Notes: generated by a model not told the origin, from the letters alone. A stretch of 64,000 nt of DNA from Clostridiaceae bacterium Marseille-Q4143 (GCA_018228645.1 CP073693.1:310001-374000); one strand, 5' to 3'; counted from the stretch's first letter, positions 46,464 to 55,596 are shown. Numbers and translations: made by a program.

Positions 46464-47123
46464 TTAAATAAATTTTAATGTTTCTTTCACCTGTTCCAGG
46501 CAAAGTCCAGGACTTGACAGGACAGGAATTTTACAGATTTCTTCGATCTTTTTGTCCAGATGTGCCATAGAGGCCTGTGCAAGCACTACGCAGTCATATC
46601 CGGAGATCTCTTTTGCCATTTCCAGCAGAAGGGCGTCATGCTTGTCCATCTCTACTGCCTTCATAGCTTTGAATGCTTCTGCATTTGCACGGAAGTCGAT
46701 CTGAATCTTCTTTCCAAGCTTTTCTGCTTCCGCATTCAGCTTTTCGCGCATAGGAACCTCTGTGCTGCCTGCTGTGGCAAGTACCAGAATGCGGTCACCG
46801 TAAGTGACTGCTTTTCTTCCCATGGCATCATCAATTGCAATCAACGGCACTTTGATAAAAGGCCGGATCATATTTACTACCGGAGTCAGTGTAGAACAGG
46901 TCACAACGATCATATCAGCACCCGTCATCTCGGCAGATTTAATATCATTATACAGGCGGCAGCGGTTTTCAATCGTAAACTCGCCAATCTCATTTGGATT
47001 ATTTGCAAGAAAATCATCCCAGAGATTATGTACTTTTACCGGCTCACCCACATAATCCTTCAGTGTCTGGTCAAAAGAATTGGCAACCGTTTTCACGGTA
47101 TGGATTAATGCAATGCTTTTCAT
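46464..47123 (-). CDS. Asp/Glu/hydantoin racemase-family protein
   Basis: 219 residues of the Asp/Glu racemase fold. The first catalytic cysteine is present (VVTCSTLTP, C76), but the position of the second reads VVLAQASMAHL, with Ala in place of Cys. This makes a two-base racemase unlikely and resembles decarboxylase- or isomerase-type members (arylmalonate decarboxylase, maleate isomerase), which keep a single cysteine in one or other position. It lies 9 bases after the first TIM-barrel gene. In this setting it may work on a carboxylated intermediate (inference). Confidence 0.75.
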   Translation of the reverse strand: MKSIALIHTVKTVANSFDQTLKDYVGEPVKVHNLWDDFLANNPNEIGEFTIENRCRLYNDIKSAEMTGADMIVVTCSTLTPVVNMIRPFIKVPLIAIDDAMGRKAVTYGDRILVLATAGSTEVPMREKLNAEAEKLGKKIQIDFRANAEAFKAMKAVEMDKHDALLLEMAKEISGYDCVVLAQASMAHLDKKIEEICKIPVLSSPGLCLEQVKETLKFI

Positions 47124-47132
47124 GACACCCTC

Positions 47133-47972
47133 CTAGTAATTCTGCGGTCCGTATACCTTGTCAAAAATCGGCTGCAGATGTTCAATTGCTCCTTTTGCTG
47201 CACCTTCCTGACTTGGAATCTGGAAGATCTCAGTAGTATAGGCTCCATCATATCCGCATTCTTTAAATGTAGAAATGATTTTTTCAAAATCCAGTCCGCA
47301 ATGTCCCGGATAACGTCTGTTATTATCAGCCAGATGTACATGAATATTATAAGGGCTGTACTGTCTGATGGCATCGAAGAGATTCTTCTCCTCCAGATTC
47401 AGATGGAATACATCCAGCATCAGTCTGAAATTCGGACGATTTACACGGTCTACCATATCTGCACCCTCAGCACACGTATTAATGAAATTCGTCTGCATGA
47501 TCGTAACAGTCTCCAGTGCAATCTTCACATTCTTCGGTGCCGCATAATCTGCCAGCTCCTGGAACGCTTTTACCGCATATTCTTCCGTCTGCTCTTTCGT
47601 AAGCTCGGCACAGTACTGTCCTCTTACACGTCCGATGTTGATATTTGCACCCAGATGTGCAGCGAAATCAATGATTTCCTTGGATCTGCGGATTGCTTCT
47701 GCTCTCACTTCCGCTTTCGGGCTGGTGTAGCTCAATCCAAGCTGTCCCCAGATCTCACCGGTGCAGACAAGAACAACTTTCAGTCCGTTTTTCTCTGCCT
47801 CGCTCTTCACGAAGTCCCAGTCAAGCTCTGACGGATTCAGTGTCATCAATTCAACGCCCTTGTAGCCCAGTTTTGCCAGATCAGAAAAACTTTTCTCCAA
47901 TGGTCCCTGGTAAGCAGTTACTGAATCAGCAATCGCCACGTCCGGTGTTGCAACCTGATAACATAACCTCAT
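47133..47972 (-). CDS. Xylose-isomerase-like TIM-barrel protein 1
   Basis: 279 residues, same superfamily as the two later barrels but a different subgroup. Likely metal ligands: Glu in IALETVT, Asp and His in LMLDVFHLN, His in NIHVHLADNNR and Glu in TTEIFQ. The GHCGLDF segment following is common in tagatose 3-epimerase/hydroxypyruvate isomerase-like enzymes. It is the first gene of the enzyme operon, 52 bases downstream of a sigma-54 promoter, with AAGGAGTGAGTGT before its ATG. Isomerase or epimerase activity is likely; the substrate is not known. Confidence 0.82.
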   Translation of the reverse strand: MRLCYQVATPDVAIADSVTAYQGPLEKSFSDLAKLGYKGVELMTLNPSELDWDFVKSEAEKNGLKVVLVCTGEIWGQLGLSYTSPKAEVRAEAIRRSKEIIDFAAHLGANINIGRVRGQYCAELTKEQTEEYAVKAFQELADYAAPKNVKIALETVTIMQTNFINTCAEGADMVDRVNRPNFRLMLDVFHLNLEEKNLFDAIRQYSPYNIHVHLADNNRRYPGHCGLDFEKIISTFKECGYDGAYTTEIFQIPSQEGAAKGAIEHLQPIFDKVYGPQNY

Positions 47973-48023
47973 ACACTCACTCCTTTTTTGTTTGTTTACC
48001 TAATTGGCTTTATCCTTTTATAG

Positions 48024-48040
48024 AGCAAAATCTGTGCCAA
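48024..48040 (-). promoter_or_regulatory. Sigma-54 promoter A, enzyme operon
   Basis: Minus strand TTGGCACAGATTTTGCT: full TTGGCAC-N5-TTGCT match with GG and GC in the required 12-base phase, upstream of TIM-barrel gene 1. Confidence 0.93.
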
Positions 48041-48148
48041 CCACAGATTTTCCTTTTTTTGTTTCCGAATATAATATCTGCCCAGTCGAATGTATTATAT
48101 CATACAATTTTTTAATTTCCCAGTAAATCTTTTATAAACTTCTATAGA

Positions 48149-48201
48149 CATTATGAATCATTTATCGTTTCATAATGTTTCTAACAGTTTCGTTCCGAAA
48201 C
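48149..48201 (-). promoter_or_regulatory. Putative activator sites A
   Basis: Two inverted repeats 110-180 bases upstream of promoter A: CATTATGAA-N11-TTCATAATG and GTTTCG-TTC-CGAAAC. They include the GTTTCATAATGTTTC element that recurs near the other sigma-54 promoters. The 320-base gap they lie in otherwise holds promoter A and the tctC terminator. Confidence 0.55.
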
Positions 48202-48231
48202 ACCATATTTCTTTTCCTGCAGAAAACATAG

Positions 48232-48262
48232 AAAAAAAGCCCGGAGAATCCGGGCCTTTTTC
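48232..48262 (-). terminator. Terminator of TTT operon 1
   Basis: GCCCGGA-GAA-TCCGGGC hairpin with a seven-base T-run in the minus direction, after tctC copy 1. Confidence 0.9.
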
Positions 48263-48292
48263 CTGTTACTTGTTAAGAATATGTATGACTAT

Positions 48293-49282
48293 TTACTGAA
48301 TTCCATTCTCTGCCATAAAGTCTGCTTCGTACTGGGTAACATACTCAGTAGCAGTTGCTGTATCCATGTAGTTCGGGATCAGTTTGTTTGCTTCAATATA
48401 CTCAGTCTTCCATGCATCACTCTCAGATACAGTTTTCAGAGTCTCACTCCAGAATGCTGCTGCCTCATCGCTCATAGCTGCCGGAGCTGCAACACCACGC
48501 CATACTGGGATCTCTACATCATTGTATCCAAGCTCACTTAAAGTCGGAGCATCTGCCAGGTTGCCGGTGTATCTCTCAGTGGAGAATGCAAGGATCGGAA
48601 CAAGGGAACCAGCCTCTACATACTCGGAAGCTGCTGCCGGTTTGGAGATTACATACTCTACATGTCCGCCGAGTGCTGCAGTGATTGCATCACCAGTGGA
48701 ATCATAGGTAATGTAGGTAAGGTTATCTTCAGATACACCAAGTTCTGCAACCAGTGCCTGATAAGTCGCAATATCATCACCCTTGGATCCGCCGATTACG
48801 ACTTTCTCCCCGTTCTGTACAGCAGCGATCACATCTTCAAATTTGTCATATTTTGCACCCTGGCCTTTGAACAGAAGCTGTTTATCAACTGCCATAATTG
48901 CAAGAATACGGAAATTAGCAGCACGGTTCTTGGTATTCTGTACCATTGGCATCAGGTCACCGCTGTTGAAAGTAAGCAGCTGGTAATCTGCATTATTCTT
49001 CATGGTAGCAACTTCATTACGTCCTACTTCACCTGCGCCATCAGTCTTGTTGGTAACTACGATGGTCTGTCCGTTTACCAGATTCTCTGCGGTCATGATA
49101 TCACCGATCTTACGGGTGAAGATATCGGATCCGCCGCCTGCAGAAGAAGTACACATCCACTGAATGGATTTGGACGGTGTGAATTTACCATCTTTGATAT
49201 CCTTGCTGCCGCCACATCCGGTAGCCAGCATGGAGACTGCCATTACGCCAGCCAGTACAGTTGCCATAAGTTTCTTTTTCAT
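48293..49282 (-). CDS. tctC: TTT solute-binding lipoprotein, copy 1
   Basis: 329-residue TctC/Bug-type binding protein of a tripartite tricarboxylate transporter. A lipoprotein signal (MKKKLMATVLAGVMAVSMLATGCGG, Cys about position 23) anchors it outside the membrane. The mature part has the two-lobed binding pattern (SSAGGGSDIFTRKI, GGSKGDDIATYQALVAEL, VWRGVAAPAAMSDEAAAFW). Such proteins bind di- or tricarboxylates or sugar acids. It is last of tctB-tctA-tctC operon 1 and closely similar to copy 2. Confidence 0.9.
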   Translation of the reverse strand: MKKKLMATVLAGVMAVSMLATGCGGSKDIKDGKFTPSKSIQWMCTSSAGGGSDIFTRKIGDIMTAENLVNGQTIVVTNKTDGAGEVGRNEVATMKNNADYQLLTFNSGDLMPMVQNTKNRAANFRILAIMAVDKQLLFKGQGAKYDKFEDVIAAVQNGEKVVIGGSKGDDIATYQALVAELGVSEDNLTYITYDSTGDAITAALGGHVEYVISKPAAASEYVEAGSLVPILAFSTERYTGNLADAPTLSELGYNDVEIPVWRGVAAPAAMSDEAAAFWSETLKTVSESDAWKTEYIEANKLIPNYMDTATATEYVTQYEADFMAENGIQ

Positions 49283-49337
49283 TTTATTACCCTCCTGTAA
49301 AATGAATATATTTATTTTACCGCTTTGCGGTAGAATT

Positions 49338-50858
49338 CTATTTTGTAGCTTTCTTCTTCATGATAATCGGACGAAGTACGGATACCAGTACGATTCCAAG
49401 GAAGATGATCATCAGTACGCAGGTGATCGGTCTTGTAAAGAAGATGTTTAAGCTTCCGCCGGACAGGATAAATGCCTTACGCATATTATTCTCCAGAAGA
49501 GGAGCCAGTACGAAGGACAGAAGCATCGGAGCTGCCGGGAAGTTATTCTTGTCAAGCAGGTATCCTACCACGCCGGACAGGAACATAACGATAACGCCGT
49601 ACATGGAGTTGCTGGTACTGTAAGCACCTACCACGCAGACTACCGTAATGATCGGGATCATGTATTTTACCGGTACAGACAGAATCTGAATCAAGAACGG
49701 AATGATACAGATTGCCACCAGCAGGGTAAAGATATTTGCCAGATACAGGGATGCGATCAGACCCCAGCAGAAATCCGGCTCATTTTCAAACAGAAGCGGT
49801 CCAGGAGCAAGTCCCCACATCATCAGTCCGCCAAGCAGAACTGCACCGGTTCCTGATCCAGGAATTCCAAGTGCAAGGAGCGGAGCAAATGCACCTGCTG
49901 CTGCTGCATTGTTTGCCGCCTCAGAAGCAGCAATACCTTCAATCGCACCAGTTCCCAGAGGTTCTTCACTCTTAAACTTCTTCTGTACTGCATATCCCAT
50001 AAAAGAACCGGTGGTTGCACCTGCACCCGGAAGTACTCCGATGAAGGTTCCCATGAATCCGGAACGAAGGGCCGGCGGAAGAAGTCTCTTGAAATCATGT
50101 TTCGTCAGCATGGAACCGCGGATAGAAAGTTTCATCTCTTTCTTTGCGGAATCTGCTTTCTTCTCGCTGTCAGAATCACGATCATTGATCAGTTTGATTA
50201 CCTGAGCAAATCCAACCGCTCCAATAACAAACGGAGTAAACGGAATTCCGCCCAGCAGATACATATTGCCAAACTCATATCTGGAAGCGCCGGACAGTGT
50301 ATCCATACCCATGCTTGCAAGAAGGATACCGAAGCAGGTGATTACTACACCTTTAATCGGGTTTTCTCCTACCAGCCAGCTGATGGAAGTCATGGCAATC
50401 AGAAGAATCGCCGTCATCTCTGAAGGTCCGAATTTCAGACCCAGATTTGCAAGACCAGGTCCCATGAAAGTCAGGATAACCATACCAATGGTTCCGCCAA
50501 TACAGGAAGCCATGTTCGCTGTCAGAAGTGCCTGACCAGGACGTTTTCTCTTAGTAGCCATCGGATATCCATCCAATGTTGTCGTTACTGCCGGTGAATC
50601 ACCCGGGATATTTAAAAGAATGGCACTGAAGCTTCCGCCGTACATATTGGAATAGTACAGGGCGCCCAGCATGATAATAGCAGTTGCCGGATTAAATTTG
50701 TAAGTCAGAGGCAGAAGAAGAGCAACTCCGGCCAGGGAACCAATACCAGGCATCGCGCCTACGACCAGTCCCAGGATTGCGCCCAGCATGCAGACACCGA
50801 TGTTCATCGGAGTCAGTGCTGTTCCAAACCCCTGAATCAGCATTGTAAAATTTTCCAT
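49338..50858 (-). CDS. tctA: TTT large permease, copy 1
   Basis: 506 residues, about twelve spans, with the TctA-family signature stretches GAMPGIGSLAGVALLLPLTY in the first half and GVLPGAGATTGSFMGYAVQ in the second. These mirrored glycine-rich loops form the transport path. By my count it differs from copy 2 at about 34 of 506 residues. Operon position: 14 bases after tctB, 55 bases before tctC. Confidence 0.92.
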   Translation of the reverse strand: MENFTMLIQGFGTALTPMNIGVCMLGAILGLVVGAMPGIGSLAGVALLLPLTYKFNPATAIIMLGALYYSNMYGGSFSAILLNIPGDSPAVTTTLDGYPMATKRKRPGQALLTANMASCIGGTIGMVILTFMGPGLANLGLKFGPSEMTAILLIAMTSISWLVGENPIKGVVITCFGILLASMGMDTLSGASRYEFGNMYLLGGIPFTPFVIGAVGFAQVIKLINDRDSDSEKKADSAKKEMKLSIRGSMLTKHDFKRLLPPALRSGFMGTFIGVLPGAGATTGSFMGYAVQKKFKSEEPLGTGAIEGIAASEAANNAAAAGAFAPLLALGIPGSGTGAVLLGGLMMWGLAPGPLLFENEPDFCWGLIASLYLANIFTLLVAICIIPFLIQILSVPVKYMIPIITVVCVVGAYSTSNSMYGVIVMFLSGVVGYLLDKNNFPAAPMLLSFVLAPLLENNMRKAFILSGGSLNIFFTRPITCVLMIIFLGIVLVSVLRPIIMKKKATK

Positions 50859-50872
50859 GATATCCTCTCCCT

Positions 50873-51319
50873 TTACATGAAGTTCTCAAATAGTCCCCAT
50901 GGGAACTGAACCTGAAGCCAGCCTGCGAATACACCAAGCACGATTACTGCCACGATTGCTTCTATAATTACAATATGAAGAATCGGGGTTCCTTTCTCGA
51001 TCACAGTCAGCCAGAACAGTACAAACAGAAAAATCATCGGGATCATACCAACAATGAAGCTTCCTGCAATTACCGCCGCACCTCCGGCAATGACCATCAG
51101 CTCATCTTTGTTGTATTTCGGCTGATCTTCCTCTTTCAGTGTCTGGAAGAATGCCGCAATACTTGTGATCACCATTACAATTGCAATGATGCTCGGGAAA
51201 AATCCCGGCTGCGGCTCTTTGTCCCAGAATCCCAGCTGTGTGAATCCTATGAACGCGAAGACAATGCCCATAAGTGCCATCGCCAGCGGAATCAGCTGTT
51301 TTGAACCAAACCTTTTCAC
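50873..51319 (-). CDS. tctB: TTT small permease, copy 1
   Basis: 148 residues with four membrane spans, the TctB-type small subunit. It has a GTG start with AAGGAGG nine bases before it. It is first gene of TTT operon 1, 60 bases downstream of sigma-54 promoter C. Confidence 0.88.
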   Translation of the reverse strand: MKRFGSKQLIPLAMALMGIVFAFIGFTQLGFWDKEPQPGFFPSIIAIVMVITSIAAFFQTLKEEDQPKYNKDELMVIAGGAAVIAGSFIVGMIPMIFLFVLFWLTVIEKGTPILHIVIIEAIVAVIVLGVFAGWLQVQFPWGLFENFM

Positions 51320-51378
51320 TTTTCATTTCCTCCTTCAAAGTTTATCCGTATTTCTAACGGTCTGATACTTATTTTTAT

Positions 51379-51395
51379 AGCAATTTCTGTGCCAT
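51379..51395 (-). promoter_or_regulatory. Sigma-54 promoter C, TTT operon 1
   Basis: Minus strand ATGGCACAGAAATTGCT: TGGCAC-N5-TTGCT with correct GG/GC phase, upstream of tctB copy 1. Confidence 0.92.
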
Positions 51396-51558
51396 CTTCA
51401 CAACCTTTTAACAGTCTTCTTCCAATTAATGACATGTTTTTGACACAAAGTTGATTAATCTGCACAGGAACTAGCCTTTATTCTTTTCCTATTTTGCAAT
51501 TTTTGTACAACCCTGTTGCAAAGTTTCTGAACACTGTTGCTTTTCTTTTCCTACTTTT

Positions 51559-51612
51559 GTTTCACATGTTCCATGTTTCATATTAATGTTTCTATGTTTC
51601 ACTTTTGTTCCA
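51559..51612 (-). promoter_or_regulatory. Putative activator sites C
   Basis: Three GTTTCA elements within 54 bases (GTTTCACATGTTCC, GTTTCATATTAATGTT, GTTTCACTTTTGTTCC), 165-230 bases upstream of promoter C. They lie between it and the pdxA terminator. The rest of this 386-base gap shows a TTTGCAA/TTGCAAA inverted pair at about 51493-51522 and nothing else. Confidence 0.5.
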
Positions 51613-51635
51613 ACATTTCTTTTTCTGCATAGATA

Positions 51636-51674
51636 GCACAAAAAGGATCCGGACAAACCGGATCCTTTTTGCAC
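51636..51674 (-). terminator. Terminator of the pdxA-type gene
   Basis: AAAAAGGATCCGG-ACAAA-CCGGATCCTTTTT hairpin, 32 bases after the stop, with T-run in the minus direction. Confidence 0.9.
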
Positions 51675-51705
51675 TATATCATTATTCTATTTTAGGGAAG
51701 CAATT

Positions 51706-52725
51706 TTATTTTGCAGATACAGCTGCCATAGTAGAGCACTGTTTTACAGCGTTCTCGAAAGAAGCAGTGGTAACGATACCTTTGCCTGCAATATCATATG
51801 CGGTTCCATGTCCACAGGTAACGATCGGGATCGGGAATCCTCCTGCTACAGTGATTCCTCCCTCGAATCCGATCAGTTTCAGTGCGATCTGGCCCTGATC
51901 ATGATACATGGTAACAACACCGTCGAACTCTTTCTTAACCAGCGCTTTGTGGAATACAATGTCAGACGGGAACGGCCCCATTGCATTGATGCCCTCTTTC
52001 TGAGCCCACTCAATAGCCGGTTTGATTACATCGATCTCCTCACGTCCGCAGTCTCCGTTCTCGCCACAGTGCGGGTTCAGAGCTGCAACACCGATTCTCG
52101 GATTCTTGATACCGGCACTGGTCAGAGTTCTGTAAGAAAGGCGGATTGCTCTCTTAATCCGAAGTCCGTCGTTCTCACACAGATCATGGCTTACCTGAGA
52201 GATCGGAATATGGCTGGTAGTTCTTGTAGTGTACAGTCCGTTAGTTACATTGATCTCGCCAAACGGCTCTGTATGTCCAAGAAGCTGAGCCAGATAGTGA
52301 TGCTCGCTCTCAAGGGTCAGTCCTGCTTCATGCATTCCTGCTTTATTCAGCGGTCCAAATACATATCCGCCGATTTTTCCTGCCTGCCACAGTTCTACGC
52401 CAAGTTTCAACATATCCAGGCAAGCTTTTCCGCTCTCTACCGTCTTGGTTGCAAACGGAACTTTCTCCGGATCCAGGTTCTTCTGATCCAGTACCGGAAG
52501 TCCTTTGCTCCAGTCAGCTTCATCCACATCAGAGATAACCTGCACTTTTACTTTATCCTCTGCGCCGATTACTTTCAGTGCACGTTCGAACACACGCAGG
52601 TCTCCGATAATTACCGGTCTGCAGTACTCCTCATAGAAATTTGCAGCTGCACATTTTGCCACAAGCTCCGGACCTACGCCTGCAGCGTCACCCAGAAGCA
52701 CGCCAATTACTGGTTTTGTTGCCAT
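51706..52725 (-). CDS. pdxA: PdxA-family 4-phosphate hydroxyacid dehydrogenase
   Basis: 339 residues of the PdxA fold, which oxidises and decarboxylates 4-phospho-hydroxythreonine or, in PdxA2 members, 4-phospho-D-threonate/erythronate. Metal-binding histidines lie in HYLAQLLGH, NPHCGENG and MYHDQGQIALK; GDAAGVGPELVAK and HGTAYDIAGKG also match. No pdxJ or other vitamin B6 gene is near, while transporters and sugar enzymes are, so the catabolic PdxA2 role is more likely. The DUF1537 kinase that normally makes its phosphorylated substrate is not in the window. Monocistronic with a sigma-54 promoter and terminator. Confidence 0.87.
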   Translation of the reverse strand: MATKPVIGVLLGDAAGVGPELVAKCAAANFYEEYCRPVIIGDLRVFERALKVIGAEDKVKVQVISDVDEADWSKGLPVLDQKNLDPEKVPFATKTVESGKACLDMLKLGVELWQAGKIGGYVFGPLNKAGMHEAGLTLESEHHYLAQLLGHTEPFGEINVTNGLYTTRTTSHIPISQVSHDLCENDGLRIKRAIRLSYRTLTSAGIKNPRIGVAALNPHCGENGDCGREEIDVIKPAIEWAQKEGINAMGPFPSDIVFHKALVKKEFDGVVTMYHDQGQIALKLIGFEGGITVAGGFPIPIVTCGHGTAYDIAGKGIVTTASFENAVKQCSTMAAVSAK

Positions 52726-52794
52726 AATTACTAATCCTCCTTCTTAGATATAATGCTTTATTTATAATAGCATTTATTCTCTACCCTTTTATTA

Positions 52795-52811
52795 AGCAAG
52801 CTCTGTGCCAA
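52795..52811 (-). promoter_or_regulatory. Sigma-54 promoter B, pdxA-type gene
   Basis: Minus strand TTGGCACAGAGCTTGCT: full consensus with correct phase, 70 bases before the ATG. Confidence 0.93.
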
Positions 52812-52942
52812 CTTCCAATACATAATTATTTTCCTGTTTATTTTTTCATTTTAGTCGATCTTTCACTCAACGTCAATGAACGTTCCCGTCATTTTCGATA
52901 GTTTTTCTCAAAATTTAAGAATATTTTGTGCATTTTTCCTTT

Positions 52943-52983
52943 TGAAACAGTTGCGTGTATTTCATTCTGTTTCATTTTGTTCA
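52943..52983 (-). promoter_or_regulatory. Putative activator sites B
   Basis: TGAAACAG-N16-CTGTTTCA inverted repeat, continuing into GTTTCATTTTGTTCA, 130-170 bases upstream of promoter B. This gap of 327 bases otherwise holds the terminator of TTT operon 2. Confidence 0.55.
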
Positions 52984-53010
52984 AAACGTTTCTCTCAAAA
53001 TCCATTTCAA

Positions 53011-53048
53011 AAAGAAAAGTCCGATCGTTTCCAACCGGACTTTCTGTT
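53011..53048 (-). terminator. Terminator of TTT operon 2
   Basis: AAAGTCCG / CGGACTTT stem followed by a T-rich stretch in the minus direction, directly after tctC copy 2. Confidence 0.78.
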
Positions 53049-53052
53049 CTTT

Positions 53053-54045
53053 TTACTGAAGGCCTTTTTTTGCCAGGTAATCAGCTTCATACTGCGTCAC
53101 ATAATCTGTCGCAGCAGCTGTATCCATATATTCCTCGATCAGTTTATTTGCCTCAATATACTCTGTCTTCCACTGTTCTGTCTCGGAAACTGCTTTCAAA
53201 GTATCTGACCAGTACTGGACAGCAGCGTCACTCATGGCTGCAGGTGCCGCTACACCACGCCATACCGGAACTTCCACATCATTATAATCTCCCACTTCGC
53301 TTAAAGTCGGAGCATCTGCCAGATCTCCCGTATATCTCTCTGTGGAGAATGCAAGGATCGGCACCAGGGAACCTGCGGTCACATATTCTGATGCAGCTGC
53401 CGGTTTGGAGATCACATACTCCACATGTCCGCCAAGAGCCGCTGTAATTGCATCACCAGTAGAATCATAAGTGATATAAGTCAGATTATCTTCAGATACA
53501 CCAAGTTCTGCAATCAATGCCTGATAAGTCGCAATATCGTCTCCTTTAGAGCCTCCAATTACCACTTTTTCGCCATTTTCCACCGCATTGATCACATCCG
53601 CAAATGTGTCATATTTCGCACCGGCGCCTTTGAATAAAAGCTGTTTATCCACTGCCATAATAGCCAGAATCCGGAAATTAGAGGAACGGTTTTTCGTATT
53701 TTCCACCATCGGCATCAGGTCACCACTGTTAAACGTCAACAGCTGATAATCCGGATTTTTTTTCATCATCGCCACTTCATTACGGCCGACTTCTCCTGCA
53801 CCGTCTGTTTTATTAGTAACCACAATCGTCTGGTCATTGACCATTTCATTGGTTGTCATGATATCCCCTATCATACGGGTAAAGATGTCAGATCCGCCTC
53901 CCGCAGAAGAAGTACACATCCACTGAATGCTCTTCGTCGGTGTAAAAGTTCCATCCGCCGTATCACTGCTGCTTCCACATCCGGTCATCGCCACAGAAAG
54001 CGCCATTACTCCAGCCAGTACAGTTGCCACAAGTTTCTTTTTCAT
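53053..54045 (-). CDS. tctC: TTT solute-binding lipoprotein, copy 2
   Basis: 330-residue paralog of the binding protein of operon 1, with a lipoprotein signal (MKKKLVATVLAGVMALSVAMTGCG). The binding-site stretches SSAGGGSDIFTRMI and GGSKGDDIATYQALIAEL are the same as in copy 1 apart from a few conservative changes, so the two may share a ligand. I start at the ATG beginning the signal peptide; the longer frame has an improbable 29-residue extension. It ends the DctQ-tctB-tctA-tctC operon. Confidence 0.9.
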   Translation of the reverse strand: MKKKLVATVLAGVMALSVAMTGCGSSSDTADGTFTPTKSIQWMCTSSAGGGSDIFTRMIGDIMTTNEMVNDQTIVVTNKTDGAGEVGRNEVAMMKKNPDYQLLTFNSGDLMPMVENTKNRSSNFRILAIMAVDKQLLFKGAGAKYDTFADVINAVENGEKVVIGGSKGDDIATYQALIAELGVSEDNLTYITYDSTGDAITAALGGHVEYVISKPAAASEYVTAGSLVPILAFSTERYTGDLADAPTLSEVGDYNDVEVPVWRGVAAPAAMSDAAVQYWSDTLKAVSETEQWKTEYIEANKLIEEYMDTAAATDYVTQYEADYLAKKGLQ

Positions 54046-54061
54046 ATTAAAATACCCCCTT

Positions 54062-55582
54062 TTATTTTGCTGCTTTTCGTTTTGTAAGCATCGGACGAAG
54101 CACAGATGCCAGAATAATTCCAAGGAAAACAATCATCAGAACACAGGTGATCGGTCTGGTAAAGAAAATGTCCAGACTGCCGCCAGACAGGATAAATGCT
54201 TTTCTCATATTGTCTTCCAGAAGCGGAGCCAGTACAAAAGATAAAAGCATCGGCGCTGCCGGGAAATTATTCTTATTCAGAAGATATCCAACTACACCAG
54301 ATACAAACATCACGATAACTCCATACATGGAATTACTGGTACTGTAAGCGCCAACCACACAAACTACCGTAATAATCGGAATCATATATTTTACCGGTAC
54401 AGACAATATCTGAATCAGGAAAGGAATGATACAAATTGCCACCAGTAAAGTGAAGATATTTGCCAGATACAAGGATGCAATCAATCCCCAGCAGAACTCC
54501 GGTTCATTTTCAAAAAGAAGTGGTCCAGGAGCCAGTCCCCACATCATCAGACCGCCAAGAAGAACTGCACCAGTTCCAGATCCCGGAATACCAAGTGCCA
54601 GAAGCGGGGCAAACGCACCTGCTGCCGCAGCATTGTTGGCGGCCTCAGCCGCAGCAATACCCTCGATCGCACCAGTTCCCAGAGGTTCTTCACTCTTGAA
54701 TTTCTTCTGAACCGCATATCCCATAAAGGAACCTGTTGTTGCACCTGCACCCGGAAGCACTCCGATAAAAGTACCCATCACGCCAGAGCGGAGAGCCGGA
54801 GGCAGAAGGCGCTTAAAATCGTGTCCTGTCAACAGAGAGCCTCTGATTGAAAGTTTCATATCATTTTTTGCCGCATCTGCACGTTTTTCATTATCAGAGT
54901 TCCGGTCATTGATTAGATTGATGACCTGTGCAAAACCTACCGCGCCGATAACAAACGGTGTAAACGGAATTCCTCCCAAAAGATACATATTTCCAAATTC
55001 ATACCTTGGAGCACCTGACAGTGTATCCATTCCCATACTTGCCAGCAGAATACCAAAGCAGGTGATGACTACACCCTTAATCGGATTTTCTCCTACCAGC
55101 CAGCTGATAGAAGTCATGGCAATCAGAAGGATGGCTGTCATCTCTGACGGGCCGAATTTCAATCCCAGATTGGCAAGTCCAGGTCCTGTAAAGGTCAGGA
55201 TAATCATACCAATCGTACCGCCAATGCAGGATGCCATATTAGCTGTCAGAAGCGCCTGACCCGGACGTTTTCTTTTTGTTGCCATCGGATATCCATCCAG
55301 CGTAGTACATACTGCCGGCGAATCTCCCGGAATATTTAAAAGAATCGCACTGAAACTGCCGCCATACATATTGGAGTAATAAAGTGCACCCAGCATAATA
55401 ATTGCCGTTGCCGGGTTAAATTTGTAAGTCAGTGGGAGCAGCAGTGCCACTCCGGCCAGAGATCCAATTCCAGGCATAGCGCCTACAATCAGTCCAAGTA
55501 TCGCGCCAAGCATACAGGCCCCGACATTCATAGGGGTCAGTGCCGTACCAAATCCCTGAATCAGTAACGCAAAATGTTCCAT
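54062..55582 (-). CDS. tctA: TTT large permease, copy 2
   Basis: 506 residues, the same length and motifs as copy 1 (GAMPGIGSLAGVALLLPLTY, GVLPGAGATTGSFMGYAVQ). The differences cluster in the cytoplasmic loop around residues 215-250 and at the C terminus, while membrane and substrate loops are almost unchanged. DNA differs mostly at synonymous sites, so the duplication is old and both copies are kept under selection. It begins 14 bases after tctB copy 2. Confidence 0.92.
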   Translation of the reverse strand: MEHFALLIQGFGTALTPMNVGACMLGAILGLIVGAMPGIGSLAGVALLLPLTYKFNPATAIIMLGALYYSNMYGGSFSAILLNIPGDSPAVCTTLDGYPMATKRKRPGQALLTANMASCIGGTIGMIILTFTGPGLANLGLKFGPSEMTAILLIAMTSISWLVGENPIKGVVITCFGILLASMGMDTLSGAPRYEFGNMYLLGGIPFTPFVIGAVGFAQVINLINDRNSDNEKRADAAKNDMKLSIRGSLLTGHDFKRLLPPALRSGVMGTFIGVLPGAGATTGSFMGYAVQKKFKSEEPLGTGAIEGIAAAEAANNAAAAGAFAPLLALGIPGSGTGAVLLGGLMMWGLAPGPLLFENEPEFCWGLIASLYLANIFTLLVAICIIPFLIQILSVPVKYMIPIITVVCVVGAYSTSNSMYGVIVMFVSGVVGYLLNKNNFPAAPMLLSFVLAPLLEDNMRKAFILSGGSLDIFFTRPITCVLMIVFLGIILASVLRPMLTKRKAAK

Positions 55583-55596
55583 ATTCGTTCCTCCCT

